From the NCBI RefSeq assembly GCF_900182695.1, contig NZ_FXTK01000002.1:186001-250000 (forward strand): a DNA stretch of 64,000 nucleotides, given 5' to 3'. A model generated the notes under the pieces. That model did not search any database and was not told the DNA's origin. It saw only the letters and a list, made by a program, of their open reading frames with translations. This DNA is from Paracoccus laeviglucosivorans. Lineage in GTDB: Bacteria > Pseudomonadota > Alphaproteobacteria > Rhodobacterales > Rhodobacteraceae. Position 1 is the stretch's first letter, and each line of letters opens with the position of its first letter. The position numbers and the translations under genes are program-made. Below are positions 27,238 through 36,537 of the stretch, piece after piece.

Positions 27238-28935
27238 ATGCTGCGCGATTTCTTCGGCTATTACCGCCCGTGGCTTGGGCTATTCTGGCTGGATTTCGGC
27301 TGTGCGGTGCTGTCGGGCCTGTTTGAGCTGGCCTTTCCTTTGGCGATAACGGCCTTTATCGACCACCTGCTGCCACAGGGCAATTGGAGCCTGACGGTCG
27401 CCGCAGCCATCGGCCTTTTGGTGCTTTACGCCATCAATTCGGGCCTGATGGTCATCGTGATCTATTGGGGCCACAAGCTGGGCATCAATATCGAAACCGA
27501 GATGCGGGCTCGCGCCTTTGATCACCTGACGCGGCTGTCGTGGCGCTGGTATGACCGTTCGCGTACCGGCAAGCTGGTCGCCCGCGTGACCCGCGACCTT
27601 GAGGAGATAGGCGAGGTCGCCCATCACGGCCCCGAAGATGCGTTCATCGCGATCATGACCTTTATCGGTGCATTCATCCTGATGTTCACGATCAACCCCA
27701 GCCTTGCGCTGATCGTGGCGCTGATCGTGCCCGCCATGCTGGTGCTGGTCATCTTTTACGGTGGCCGCATGACCCGGACATGGCGTGCGATCTATTCCCG
27801 CGTCGGCGATTTCAACGTCCGCCTTGAAGAAGCGCTTGGCGGCGTGCGCGTGGTCCAGGCCTTTGGCAACGAGGCCCATGAGAGTGAGCTTTTCGCCGCT
27901 GACAACCAGAACTACCGCAAGACCAAGCTGGAAGCCTATAAGGTGATGGCCGCATCCTCGGCGCTGCAATATATGGGTCTGCGGCTGGTGCAGGTCGTCG
28001 TGATGGTCGTGGGTGCCAGCTTTGTGCTGTCCGGTGATCTGACGACCGGCGGTTTCGTGGGTTTCCTGCTGCTGGTCGGCGTGTTCTATCGCCCGCTGGA
28101 AAAGATCGCCGCCGTGATCGAGACCTATCCGCGCGGCATCGCGGGTTTTCGCCGCTACCAGGAACTGCTGGCCACCGAGCCCGAGATCGCCGATGCACCG
28201 GATGCCATTCCTGCGCCTGTGCTGCGCGGTGACATCCGGTTCGAAAATGTCAGCTTCGGCTATGACGACCGCCCGATTCTGCGTGGCATCGATCTGACGA
28301 TCAAGGCAGGTGAGACGGTGGCTTTCGTCGGCCCCTCGGGGGCGGGCAAGACGACGCTGCTGGCTCTGCTGCCGCGTTTTTACGAACCCAGCGCGGGGCG
28401 GATCACGGTGGACGGCATTGCGCTGGACCAGATGCAGTTGCACAGCCTGCGCCGCCAGATCGGTCTGGTCAGTCAGGACGTGTTTCTGTTCGGTGGCACT
28501 TTGCGCGAAAACATCGCCTATGGCCGGCTGGGTGCCTCGGATGCCGAAATCGTTCAGGCGGCGCGTCAGGCGCAGCTTGGTCCGCTACTGGAGAACCTGC
28601 CCGAGGGGCTGGACACCATCGTGGGCGAACGCGGCGTGATGCTGTCAGGTGGGCAAAAGCAGCGCGTGGCGATTGCCCGCGCCTTCCTGAAGAACCCGCC
28701 GATCCTGATTCTGGACGAAGCCACCAGCGCATTGGACAGCCAGACCGAGCGTGAGATCCAGACCGCATTAGACGCGCTGTCGGTCGGGCGCACCACGCTG
28801 GTCATTGCGCACCGGCTGGGCACGATCCGTCATGCAGACCGCATCGCGGTGATGCAGGACGGTCGTATCGTCGAAATGGGCGAACATGGCGCGCTGGTCG
28901 CGCAGGGCGGGGTCTATGCCCGGCTGTCGGGCTGA
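27238..28935 (+). CDS. ABC half-exporter (membrane domain plus ATPase) in siderophore locus
   Basis: 565 residues: six-span type-1 exporter membrane domain (about 1-310) and an ATPase domain with Walker A GPSGAGKTT, signature LSGGQKQRVAI, Walker B LILDEATSALD and the switch histidine in VIAHR. Complete motifs predict a working homodimeric exporter, in contrast to the degenerate protein at 4.4 kb. It begins 16 bases after the FhuC-like gene with CAAGGA upstream, so it is probably in the same operon. Its role could be secretion of a siderophore or its remains, or an inward siderophore transporter of the IrtAB kind. It overlaps the convergent reductase gene by 22 bases. Confidence 0.9.
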   Translation: MLRDFFGYYRPWLGLFWLDFGCAVLSGLFELAFPLAITAFIDHLLPQGNWSLTVAAAIGLLVLYAINSGLMVIVIYWGHKLGINIETEMRARAFDHLTRLSWRWYDRSRTGKLVARVTRDLEEIGEVAHHGPEDAFIAIMTFIGAFILMFTINPSLALIVALIVPAMLVLVIFYGGRMTRTWRAIYSRVGDFNVRLEEALGGVRVVQAFGNEAHESELFAADNQNYRKTKLEAYKVMAASSALQYMGLRLVQVVVMVVGASFVLSGDLTTGGFVGFLLLVGVFYRPLEKIAAVIETYPRGIAGFRRYQELLATEPEIADAPDAIPAPVLRGDIRFENVSFGYDDRPILRGIDLTIKAGETVAFVGPSGAGKTTLLALLPRFYEPSAGRITVDGIALDQMQLHSLRRQIGLVSQDVFLFGGTLRENIAYGRLGASDAEIVQAARQAQLGPLLENLPEGLDTIVGERGVMLSGGQKQRVAIARAFLKNPPILILDEATSALDSQTEREIQTALDALSVGRTTLVIAHRLGTIRHADRIAVMQDGRIVEMGEHGALVAQGGVYARLSG

Positions 28936-29909
28936 CCCCAATAGGCGGCGGTGATGAACTGCCGCTTGTTCAGGCCGCGATCCACCAGATGACGCCTTGC
29001 GTCCCGTGCAGCCTGCGCGGGACCGGCGAAAAAGACGTGGCGATCCTCGCCCTCGCCCAGATCGGCGGTGTGCAGGGCCGCCATCAGGTCGTCGCAGCGG
29101 GTCACGCGGGGATCATCGGCCAGATGCCCCAGATCCTGCGCGCCGCAGCGCAGCCAGACCCGCGCTTCGCCCTTGGTCAGGGCCAGCATCCGCGCAATGG
29201 CGGGCAGGGCGGTTTCATCGCCGAACAGGCGCAGTGTCGCCGCCTCGGAACACCAGCCGCCGCCGGGGCCAAGCAGGCCCACGATCTCGCCGGGTTGAAC
29301 GCGGTCGGCCCAGTCGCAGGTCGGGCTGCCCGTGTGGCGATAGATGTCGAAATCGACCCAATCGCCCGCCTGATCCGCGACCGTATAGACGGGGCGGTGC
29401 AGCGCATCTTCGCCTTCGGGCCAGATGGTGCGGCCATTCGCGGCAATGCGCGGCCATTTCGCTTCGCGCCCTTGCGGCGGGATCAGCAGGCGGAAATGCA
29501 GGCTACCCTGACCGAACCGGGCAGCTTCTTCGCCCTGAACGCGGATACGGATAAAGCCGGATGTGCGCTGCGTGACGCTGACAACCTGCATCAGTGCCAG
29601 CCCCGAGGTCAGCGCGCCTTCGTTCACGTTGTCCCATTTGATGCTCATGCCGTGGCTTTCGAACAGCTCGGTCGCGTTGTCCTGCAGCAGGCCGATGATA
29701 CGCTGTTCGGGCGCGCGCAATTCGATCCGCACCGCGCCGTCTTCGGGGATCAGGCATAGCTCGCTGCCCCAGACATGCATGGTCAGGCTTTCGGGCGTTT
29801 CGGCCAGCTCGACCTCCCATTCCGCGGCACGGGCGCGCAGGATGGCGGATGCGGCCCCCGATGCGCTGGAAAGCGTGCCGGTGCTGCGATGCGAGCGGAT
29901 GGGAAACAT
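28914..29909 (-). CDS. Siderophore-interacting protein (FAD reductase) with N-terminal DUF2218-like domain
   Basis: 331 residues. Residues about 5-100 resemble DUF2218; the rest is a SIP/ViuB reductase. The ferredoxin-reductase-like FAD domain spans about 105-225 and a SIP NAD(P)H-binding domain follows, with VGLLGPGGGW and LFGDETALPAIARML (the family's conserved GDETALPA block). These enzymes reduce ferric siderophores in the cytoplasm so that iron is released. It is transcribed toward the exporter gene and their 3-prime ends overlap by 22 bases. A good sigma-70-type promoter lies just upstream. Confidence 0.92.
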   Translation of the reverse strand: MFPIRSHRSTGTLSSASGAASAILRARAAEWEVELAETPESLTMHVWGSELCLIPEDGAVRIELRAPEQRIIGLLQDNATELFESHGMSIKWDNVNEGALTSGLALMQVVSVTQRTSGFIRIRVQGEEAARFGQGSLHFRLLIPPQGREAKWPRIAANGRTIWPEGEDALHRPVYTVADQAGDWVDFDIYRHTGSPTCDWADRVQPGEIVGLLGPGGGWCSEAATLRLFGDETALPAIARMLALTKGEARVWLRCGAQDLGHLADDPRVTRCDDLMAALHTADLGEGEDRHVFFAGPAQAARDARRHLVDRGLNKRQFITAAYWGQPDSRA

Positions 29910-29936
29910 GCCGGGCCTTACCTTTGTTTGGAGCGC

Positions 29937-29965
29937 AGCATATAACCCACAGAAACAATCGGCAA
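29937..29965 (-). promoter_or_regulatory. Sigma-70-type promoter of the siderophore-interacting protein gene
   Basis: On the minus strand TTGCCG (29965-29960) and TATGCT (29942-29937) are separated by exactly 17 bases, 28 bases before the ATG. The surrounding AT-rich bases could hold an iron-regulator site. Confidence 0.55.
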
Positions 29966-29998
29966 TTCATTCCTGATAAATTTTGTTTTTCTGGCAAC

Positions 29999-30020
29999 CC
30001 GGTGGTTTAGCGACCACCGG
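29999..30020 (-). terminator. Hairpin at the end of the leucine operon
   Basis: CCGGTGGT (29999-30006) pairs with ACCACCGG (30013-30020), and the hydratase stop codon lies in the 6-base loop. On the minus strand an A/T-rich stretch follows (about 29975-29992), consistent with transcription ending here. Confidence 0.65.
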
Positions 30021-30771
30021 ACAGAAATTCGCGGATGCGTTCCTGCGCCTCGGCCCCTTCCCAGCAATCGGCAAGCGCGGTGATGGATGCCGCGATGTCG
30101 CCCGCCTGATCCTGTCCCAACCGCTGGCACAATGCCTTGGCCGCAGCTACGGCGGCGGGGGCAGTTTTCAGCACCGCATCGGCTTGTCTGCGCACCGCGC
30201 CCTCAAGCTGATCGGCCGCGCAGACCTGATGCAGCAGGCCCGCGCGCAGGGCGAAATCCTGCGTGATCGGGTTGCCCGCGAAAAAGATCTGCCGCGCCAT
30301 GCCCTGTCCCATGCGGGCCACGACAAACGGGCCGATGGTGGCGGGGATCAGGCCCAGCCGCGTTTCGGTCAGCGCCAGCTTGACCCCTTCGGCGGCGATG
30401 GCGATGTCGCTGACGGCGATCAGCCCGATCCCACCGCCATAGGCGTTGCCCTGCACCTTGGCGATCAGGGGCTTTGGCAGTGCGTTCAACGCCGCAAGCA
30501 TGGCCGACAGGCGCCCCGCTTCGGCCATTTTCCCGGCGCGGTCGGCGGCCTGCTGGGCGCGCATCCATTCAAGATCCCCCCCAGCACAGAAACTTGGCCC
30601 GGTCGAGGCCAGGATCACTGCGCGAACATTCCCATCCTCGCCCAGCTGCGCCGCCGCCTCGGTCAGTTCGGCGATCATGCGCGCGTTCATGGCGTGATGC
30701 TTGTCAGGGCGGTTCAGCGTCAGCGTGGCGATGCCGTCGTTATCGGTCTGGATCAGGATGGTTTCGGTCAT
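30007..30771 (-). CDS. liuC: Methylglutaconyl-CoA hydratase (enoyl-CoA hydratase family)
   Basis: 254 residues of the crotonase fold: the oxyanion-hole strands GPSFCAGGDLEWM and KVQGNAYGGGIGLI, and the helix after TRLGLIPATIGPFV. The family covers many substrates; the assignment as the hydratase that makes HMG-CoA from 3-methylglutaconyl-CoA comes from its place as the last gene of the leucine degradation operon, overlapping the lyase gene by ATGA. Confidence 0.9.
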   Translation of the reverse strand: MTETILIQTDNDGIATLTLNRPDKHHAMNARMIAELTEAAAQLGEDGNVRAVILASTGPSFCAGGDLEWMRAQQAADRAGKMAEAGRLSAMLAALNALPKPLIAKVQGNAYGGGIGLIAVSDIAIAAEGVKLALTETRLGLIPATIGPFVVARMGQGMARQIFFAGNPITQDFALRAGLLHQVCAADQLEGAVRRQADAVLKTAPAAVAAAKALCQRLGQDQAGDIAASITALADCWEGAEAQERIREFLSGGR

Positions 30772-31649
30772 CTCGGCCCTCCTGCCGATTTGGGGGCGGG
30801 GGCGATGCGGGTTGCCATGAACGCCTCGGCCTGCTCCAACGCGGCCAGATCAAGGCCGGTTTCCCAGCCCGCGCCCATCAGCATCCGCACCAGCGGCAAT
30901 GTCGAGACATTGCCCCGCGCGCCGGGGGCATAGGGGCAGCCGCCCAAGCCGCCGATGGCGCTGTCAAAGCTGCGCAGTCCATGGGTCAGGGCTACGGCGA
31001 CGTTTTCCAATGCCTGACCGTTGGTGTCATGGAAATGCCCGGCCAGACGCGCAGGCGCGATGCTGGCGGTCAGGTGGCGCAGCAGGCGGTCCACGGCCTC
31101 GGGTCTGGCGCGACCGATGGTGTCGCCCAGCGACACCTCATAGCAGCCCGCATCCAGCAGGGCCTGGGCGACCCGGGCCACCGCCTCGGGCGCGACCGGC
31201 CCGTCATAGGGACATTCGACCACGCAAGAGACATAGCCGCGCAGATGTATCCCCGCCTGTCGTGCGGCCATGGCGACCAGGGCAAAGCGTTCCAGACTTT
31301 CGGCAATCGAGCAGTTGATGTTCTTGCGGCTGAATCCTTCCGAGGCAGAGGCAAAGATTGCCACCTCATCGGCCTTGGCTGTCTGGGCGGCGGCAAAGCC
31401 CTGCATGTTGGGTGTCAGCGCGGCATAGCGGATGCCGGGGTGCCGGTGGATGCCTGCCATGACATCCGCCGCATCCGCCATCTGCGGCACCCATTTGGGC
31501 GAGACAAAGCTTGCCGCCTCGATCCGGGTCAGCCCGGTTTGCGACAGCAGCTCGATCAGTTCGATCTTGACCGGGGTGGGGACGAAGCCCGGTTCGTTCT
31601 GCAAGCCGTCGCGGGGGCCGACCTCGTAGATGGTCACGTGTTCAGCCAT
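30768..31649 (-). CDS. liuE: Hydroxymethylglutaryl-CoA lyase
   Basis: 293 residues. A TIM-barrel lyase opening with YEVGPRDGLQNEPG, the HMGL-like signature with the metal-binding Asp; GHFHDTNGQALENV carries the metal-binding histidines and GGLGGCPYAPGARGNV contains the active-site cysteine. It splits HMG-CoA into acetyl-CoA and acetoacetate in the last step of leucine degradation. It overlaps the carboxylase alpha gene by eight bases and the hydratase by four. Confidence 0.95.
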   Translation of the reverse strand: MAEHVTIYEVGPRDGLQNEPGFVPTPVKIELIELLSQTGLTRIEAASFVSPKWVPQMADAADVMAGIHRHPGIRYAALTPNMQGFAAAQTAKADEVAIFASASEGFSRKNINCSIAESLERFALVAMAARQAGIHLRGYVSCVVECPYDGPVAPEAVARVAQALLDAGCYEVSLGDTIGRARPEAVDRLLRHLTASIAPARLAGHFHDTNGQALENVAVALTHGLRSFDSAIGGLGGCPYAPGARGNVSTLPLVRMLMGAGWETGLDLAALEQAEAFMATRIAPAPKSAGGPR

Positions 31650-33606
31650 CGGCGTTGTCCGGCGTGAATTCGACCAGCAGCGCGCCGTCCGATACGTTGT
31701 CGCCCGCAGCGCAATGCACCGCCTCGATCATGCCATCTGCTGCGGCGCGCAGGCTGTGTTCCATCTTCATCGCCTCAAGCACGACGATCAGGTCGCCCTT
31801 GCCGACCTTCGCCCCCGGCTGCACGGCCACGGCACGCACCAGACCCGTCATCGGTGCGGTGATCCGGTTTTCGGCCGCCGCGCCCGCGCGTTCGATTTCC
31901 AGATGATCGACCAGCGTGAAATCATCGCTGCGCCCATCCAGCAGAACCGAGATCGTGTCGCCCACCCGCACGACCTGCGCATTCAGGTTGCGGCCCTGAT
32001 GACGGGCCTGCATCCGATCGCCAGCCCGCGCGACCGCCTCGAATTCCGCGCGGGACGTGCCATCTGTCAGCGTCAAAAGACCGGGGACGAGCTCAAGGCC
32101 GCGGGTCATGGTCTGACCGGCATGTATCAGCTCGACCGTCTGCCGCGCCGCGCCCCAAAGACGAAAGCCCAGACGCGGCTGTGCAGGATCGACGTTCAGC
32201 GCCGTCAGTGCCGCGAACAGGATCGCGGCTGCGTCCGGTGGGGTGGATCGGGTCAGCGTGTCCTGTTTGCGTGCGATCAGTCCGGTATCCATGCGGCCAG
32301 CGGCGAAATCGGCATCAATGCACAGGGCCTGCAGGAAACGCAGGTTGGTCGCCGTGCCTGCGATATGGGTCTGGCCAAGCGCCCTGTGCAGCTGCGACAG
32401 CGCCTGATCGCGGGTCGCGGCGTGGCTGGTCAGCTTGGCGATCATCGGGTCGTAATGCGGGCTGATCTGGTCGCCGCTGCGTACGCCCGTATCCACACGT
32501 GCCGACGCGGCAAAGGCCACGTGCAGCAGCGGACCGGGCGCAGGCAGGAAGCCCTTGGCCGGGTCTTCGGCATAGATGCGCGCCTCGAACGCATGACCGT
32601 TCAGCGCGATCTGATCCTGCGTCAGCGGCAGTGCCTGACCTGCGGCGACGCGCAATTGCCATTCGACCAGATCAAGGCCCGTCACTGCCTCGGTCACGGG
32701 GTGTTCGACCTGAAGCCGGGTGTTCATTTCCATGAACCAGAAACCGTCCGGGCGCAGCGGGCCCGAGCCGTCGGCGATGAACTCAATCGTCCCGGCATTG
32801 TAATAACCGACCGCGCGCGCGGCCTTCAGCGCGGCATCGGTCATCGCGGCGCGAACGGCGGGGGGCATGTCGGGGGCGGGCGCTTCCTCGATCACCTTTT
32901 GATGACGGCGTTGCAGCGAACAGTCGCGTTCGTAAAGATGCACGACGTTGCCATGCCGGTCGCCAAAGACCTGCACCTCGATATGGCGGGGGGTTGTGAT
33001 GTATTTCTCGATCAGCACGGCCCCGTCGCCAAAGCTGGCGCGGCCTTCGCGCTGCGCCCCTTCCAGCGCGGCAAGGAAATCTGCGGGGTCTTCGACAAGC
33101 CGCATCCCCTTGCCGCCGCCGCCCGCGCGGGCCTTGATCAGCACGGGATAGCCGATCTTCGCAGCCTCAGCGGCCAGAAAATCAGCCTCTTGCCGGGGGC
33201 CGTGATAGCCGGGAACCACGGGAACGCCAGCATCGGCCATCAGCGCCTTTGCCGCGTCCTTCAGCCCCATGGCCCGGATCGACGCGACCGAGGGGCCGAT
33301 GAAGACCAGTCCCGCCGCTTCGACCGCCTGCACGAAATCGGGGTTCTCGGACAGAAAACCATAGCCCGGATGGATTGCCTGCGCGCCCGTTGCCAATGCG
33401 GCCTCAATGATCCGCGCGTCTTGCAGATAGCTTTCGGCGGCGGGGGCGGGACCGATATGGACAGCCTGATCGGCAAGGTTGCGGTGGCGGGCACAGGCAT
33501 CCGCGTCGGAATAGACAGCGACCGTGGCAATCCCCATGCGGCGGGCGGTGTCGATGACGCGGCAGGCGATTTCGCCGCGATTGGCAATCAGGATTTTTGT
33601 GAACAT
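31642..33606 (-). CDS. liuD: Methylcrotonyl-CoA carboxylase, biotin-carrying alpha subunit
   Basis: 654 residues from ATG 33606 (AAGGGG upstream; a GTG at 33615 is possible). Domains in order: biotin carboxylase (1-450; FTKILIANRGEIACRVI, ATP-grasp loop RAGGGGKGMR, EMNTRLQVEHPVTE), a linker, and a biotinyl domain whose Lys614 in LEAMKMEHS takes the biotin. It carboxylates biotin for the beta subunit that acts on 3-methylcrotonyl-CoA. Similar proteins serve propionyl- and geranyl-CoA, but the operon settles the assignment. Confidence 0.95.
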   Translation of the reverse strand: MFTKILIANRGEIACRVIDTARRMGIATVAVYSDADACARHRNLADQAVHIGPAPAAESYLQDARIIEAALATGAQAIHPGYGFLSENPDFVQAVEAAGLVFIGPSVASIRAMGLKDAAKALMADAGVPVVPGYHGPRQEADFLAAEAAKIGYPVLIKARAGGGGKGMRLVEDPADFLAALEGAQREGRASFGDGAVLIEKYITTPRHIEVQVFGDRHGNVVHLYERDCSLQRRHQKVIEEAPAPDMPPAVRAAMTDAALKAARAVGYYNAGTIEFIADGSGPLRPDGFWFMEMNTRLQVEHPVTEAVTGLDLVEWQLRVAAGQALPLTQDQIALNGHAFEARIYAEDPAKGFLPAPGPLLHVAFAASARVDTGVRSGDQISPHYDPMIAKLTSHAATRDQALSQLHRALGQTHIAGTATNLRFLQALCIDADFAAGRMDTGLIARKQDTLTRSTPPDAAAILFAALTALNVDPAQPRLGFRLWGAARQTVELIHAGQTMTRGLELVPGLLTLTDGTSRAEFEAVARAGDRMQARHQGRNLNAQVVRVGDTISVLLDGRSDDFTLVDHLEIERAGAAAENRITAPMTGLVRAVAVQPGAKVGKGDLIVVLEAMKMEHSLRAAADGMIEAVHCAAGDNVSDGALLVEFTPDNADG

Positions 33607-33618
33607 CAGCGCCACCCC

Positions 33619-35226
33619 TTACATCCGGAACACGCCAAAGCGCGTGTCCTCGATCGGGGCATTCAGTGCCGCCCGCAGCGACAGCGCCACCACGTCGCGG
33701 GTGCTGCGCGGGTCGATGATCCCGTCGTCCCATAGCCGGGCCGAGGAATAAAGCGGATGCGACTGCGCCTCGAACTGGTCCAGAACGGGTTGCTTGAAGG
33801 CCGCTTCCTCAGCGTTGTCCCACGTGCCGCCGCGCCCCTCGATCGCGCTGCGGCGCACGGTGGCCAGCACGTTCGCCGCCTGCTCGCCGCCCATGACCGA
33901 GATGCGGGCATTGGGCCACATCCACAGGAAGCGCGGGCCAAAGGCGCGTCCGCACATGCCGTAATTCCCCGCCCCGAACGATCCGCCGACGATCACCGTG
34001 ACCTTGGGCACCGCGGCGGTCGAGACGGCGGCGACCAGCTTCGCTCCATCCCGCGCGATCCCGCCCGCCTCGTATTTCGAGCCGACCATGAAACCCGTGA
34101 TGTTTTGCAAAAACAGCAGCGGCGTCTTGCGCTGGCAGCAAAGTTCGATGAAATGCGCCCCCTTTTGCGAGCTTTCGGAAAACAGCACGCCGTTATTGCC
34201 GATGATGCCCACGGGAATGCCGTCGATATGCGCAAAGCCGCAGACCAGCGTCGTGCCGAAGCGTTCCTTGAACTCCTCGAAATCCGAGCCATCGACGATG
34301 CGGCCGATGATTTCGCGGATGTCAAAGGGGTTCTTGGCGTCCGACGGGATGATGCCGGGCAGTTCCGCCGGGTCCAGTCGCGGGGGCACGGCATCGCGCA
34401 GGGGGATCGCGGGGGCTGGGGCATGGCCCAGATTGGCCACGATCTGCCGCGCCAGCGCCAGCGCATGGGCATCGTTTTCCGCCAGATAGTCGGCCACGCC
34501 GGACAGCCGCGTATGCGTATCGCCGCCACCAAGGGTTTCGGCGTCCACCACCTCGCCCGTGGCAGCCTTGACCAGCGGCGGGCCGGCCAGAAAGATCGTG
34601 CCCTGTTCCTTGACGATGATGGTCTGATCGCTCATCGCCGGGACATAGGCGCCGCCGGCGGTGCACGACCCCATGACGACCGCGATCTGGGTGATGCCCT
34701 TCGCGCTCATCCTTGCCTGATTGTAAAAGATACGCCCGAAATGGTCGCGGTCGGGAAACACCTCGTCCTGATTGGGCAGGTTCGCGCCGCCGCTATCGAC
34801 CAGATAGATGCAGGGCAGGCGGTTTTCCTCGGCGATTTCCTGCGCGCGCAGGTGCTTTTTGACGGTCAGGGGGTAATAAGTGCCGCCTTTGACCGTCGCG
34901 TCGTTGCACAGGATCATGCAGTCGCGGCCCGACACGCGCCCGATGCCCCCGATGACGCCTGCCGCCGGAATGTCGCTGTCATAAACGCCATGCGCTGCAA
35001 ACAGCCCCAGTTCAAGAAACGCACTGCCGGGGTCCAGCAGCGCCGCCACCCGGTCACGCGGCAAAAGCTTCCCGCGTGAGACGTGGCGGGCGCGGGATTT
35101 TTCATCACCGCCCTGCATGGTCTTTTCGGCCAGCTCGGCGAATTCCCGGATCAACCCATCCATCCGCTGCGCGTTGGCGGTAAATTCCGGCGATTGCGGG
35201 GCAAGCCCGCTGGTCAGCCTGCTCAT
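33619..35226 (-). CDS. liuB: Methylcrotonyl-CoA carboxylase, carboxyltransferase beta subunit
   Basis: 535 residues, two crotonase-like carboxyltransferase halves. [20 protein letters not shown] and [21 protein letters not shown] are characteristic of the methylcrotonyl-CoA enzyme, as opposed to the propionyl-CoA one. [18 protein letters not shown] and [17 protein letters not shown] form the acyl-CoA oxyanion sites. It begins eight bases after the dehydrogenase gene and ends twelve before the alpha subunit. Confidence 0.95.
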   Translation of the reverse strand: MSRLTSGLAPQSPEFTANAQRMDGLIREFAELAEKTMQGGDEKSRARHVSRGKLLPRDRVAALLDPGSAFLELGLFAAHGVYDSDIPAAGVIGGIGRVSGRDCMILCNDATVKGGTYYPLTVKKHLRAQEIAEENRLPCIYLVDSGGANLPNQDEVFPDRDHFGRIFYNQARMSAKGITQIAVVMGSCTAGGAYVPAMSDQTIIVKEQGTIFLAGPPLVKAATGEVVDAETLGGGDTHTRLSGVADYLAENDAHALALARQIVANLGHAPAPAIPLRDAVPPRLDPAELPGIIPSDAKNPFDIREIIGRIVDGSDFEEFKERFGTTLVCGFAHIDGIPVGIIGNNGVLFSESSQKGAHFIELCCQRKTPLLFLQNITGFMVGSKYEAGGIARDGAKLVAAVSTAAVPKVTVIVGGSFGAGNYGMCGRAFGPRFLWMWPNARISVMGGEQAANVLATVRRSAIEGRGGTWDNAEEAAFKQPVLDQFEAQSHPLYSSARLWDDGIIDPRSTRDVVALSLRAALNAPIEDTRFGVFRM

Positions 35227-35234
35227 CCCCGCAC

Positions 35235-36398
35235 CTATTTCGTCTGCTCAAAGATTTCGCGCCCGATCAGCATCCGCCGTATTTCCGAGGTGCCCGCGCC
35301 GATTTCATACAGTTTCGCGTCGCGCAGCAGGCGTCCGGTGTCGAATTCGTTGATATAACCGTTGCCGCCCAGGCACTGGATCGCATCAAGCGCCAGTTGC
35401 GTGGCGCGTTCGGCGGAATAAAGAATGCAGCCCGCGCTGTCCTTGCGCGTTGTCTCGCCCCTGTCGCAGGCAGAGGCCACGGCATAGACATAGGCGCGGC
35501 AGGCATTCATCGTCGTATACATGTCGGCCAGCTTGCCCTGCATCAACTGGAACATGCCGATGGGCTGGCCGAACTGTTCGCGCTGGTGGACATAGGGCAC
35601 GACGATATCCATCGCCGCCGCCATGATGCCCAAGGGCCCGCCCGCCAGAACCACCCGTTCGTAATCCAGCCCCGACATCAGCACGTTCACGCCCTTGCCG
35701 ATTTCGCCCAGCACGTTTTCAGCCGGAATTTCGCAATCCTGAAACACCAGCTCGCAGGTGTTTGATCCGCGCATCCCCAGCTTGTCCAGCTTTTGCGCGG
35801 TCGAAAAGCCGGGCATTCCGCGTTCGACGATGAACGCCGTGATGCCGCGCGGCCCGGCATCGGGATCGGTCTTCGCATAGACGATCAGCGTATTCGCATC
35901 GGGGCCGTTGGTGATCCACATCTTGTTGCCGTTCAGCACAAATCGGTCGCCATCGCGGCGGGCGCGCAGTTTCATGCCCACGACATCCGATCCCGCCCCC
36001 GGTTCGGACATGGCCAGCGCGCCGACATGCTCGCCCGAGATCAGCTTGGGCAGGTATTTCGCCTTTTGCGCCGCATTGCCCCAACGCCGCATCTGGTTCA
36101 CGCACAGGTTCGAATGCGCGCCGTATGACAGCGCGACCGAGGCCGATGCCCGCGAGATTTCCTCCATCGCCACGCAATGCGCCAGGTAGCCCATGCCTGC
36201 GCCGCCGTCCTCCTCGGGGACGGTGATGCCCAAAAGGCCCAGCTCGCCGAATTCGCGCCACAGCTCGGCGGGGAATTCGTTGTCGCGGTCGATCCGGGCT
36301 GCGTGCGGTGCGATGCGTTCGGACGCGAAGCGACGCACCATATCGCGGATGGCTATGACATCCTCGCCCAGACCAAAGTTCATCACGGCGTCGAACAT
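35235..36398 (-). CDS. liuA: Isovaleryl-CoA dehydrogenase
   Basis: 387 residues, full acyl-CoA dehydrogenase length. [18 protein letters not shown] and [18 protein letters not shown] are the FAD/substrate motifs; [23 protein letters not shown] near the C-terminus is the family signature. It oxidises isovaleryl-CoA to 3-methylcrotonyl-CoA, the first committed step of leucine breakdown, and is first in the five-gene operon. The ATG at 36396-36398 has GGGGAGAG upstream; the open frame continues 36 bases further. Confidence 0.94.
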   Translation of the reverse strand: MFDAVMNFGLGEDVIAIRDMVRRFASERIAPHAARIDRDNEFPAELWREFGELGLLGITVPEEDGGAGMGYLAHCVAMEEISRASASVALSYGAHSNLCVNQMRRWGNAAQKAKYLPKLISGEHVGALAMSEPGAGSDVVGMKLRARRDGDRFVLNGNKMWITNGPDANTLIVYAKTDPDAGPRGITAFIVERGMPGFSTAQKLDKLGMRGSNTCELVFQDCEIPAENVLGEIGKGVNVLMSGLDYERVVLAGGPLGIMAAAMDIVVPYVHQREQFGQPIGMFQLMQGKLADMYTTMNACRAYVYAVASACDRGETTRKDSAGCILYSAERATQLALDAIQCLGGNGYINEFDTGRLLRDAKLYEIGAGTSEIRRMLIGREIFEQTK

Positions 36399-36537
36399 GG
36401 CTCTCTCTCCCCTGTGCAGCGTTGCATCACCCAAACGACCCAGGTCCGTGCCGGGGTTCCGCCGATCCCCAGCCTAGCCGCTGGCCGGTTGCAATTCACG
36501 CCAAAGACTGTGCAGAATGCGCCACCAAGGAGCGTTC

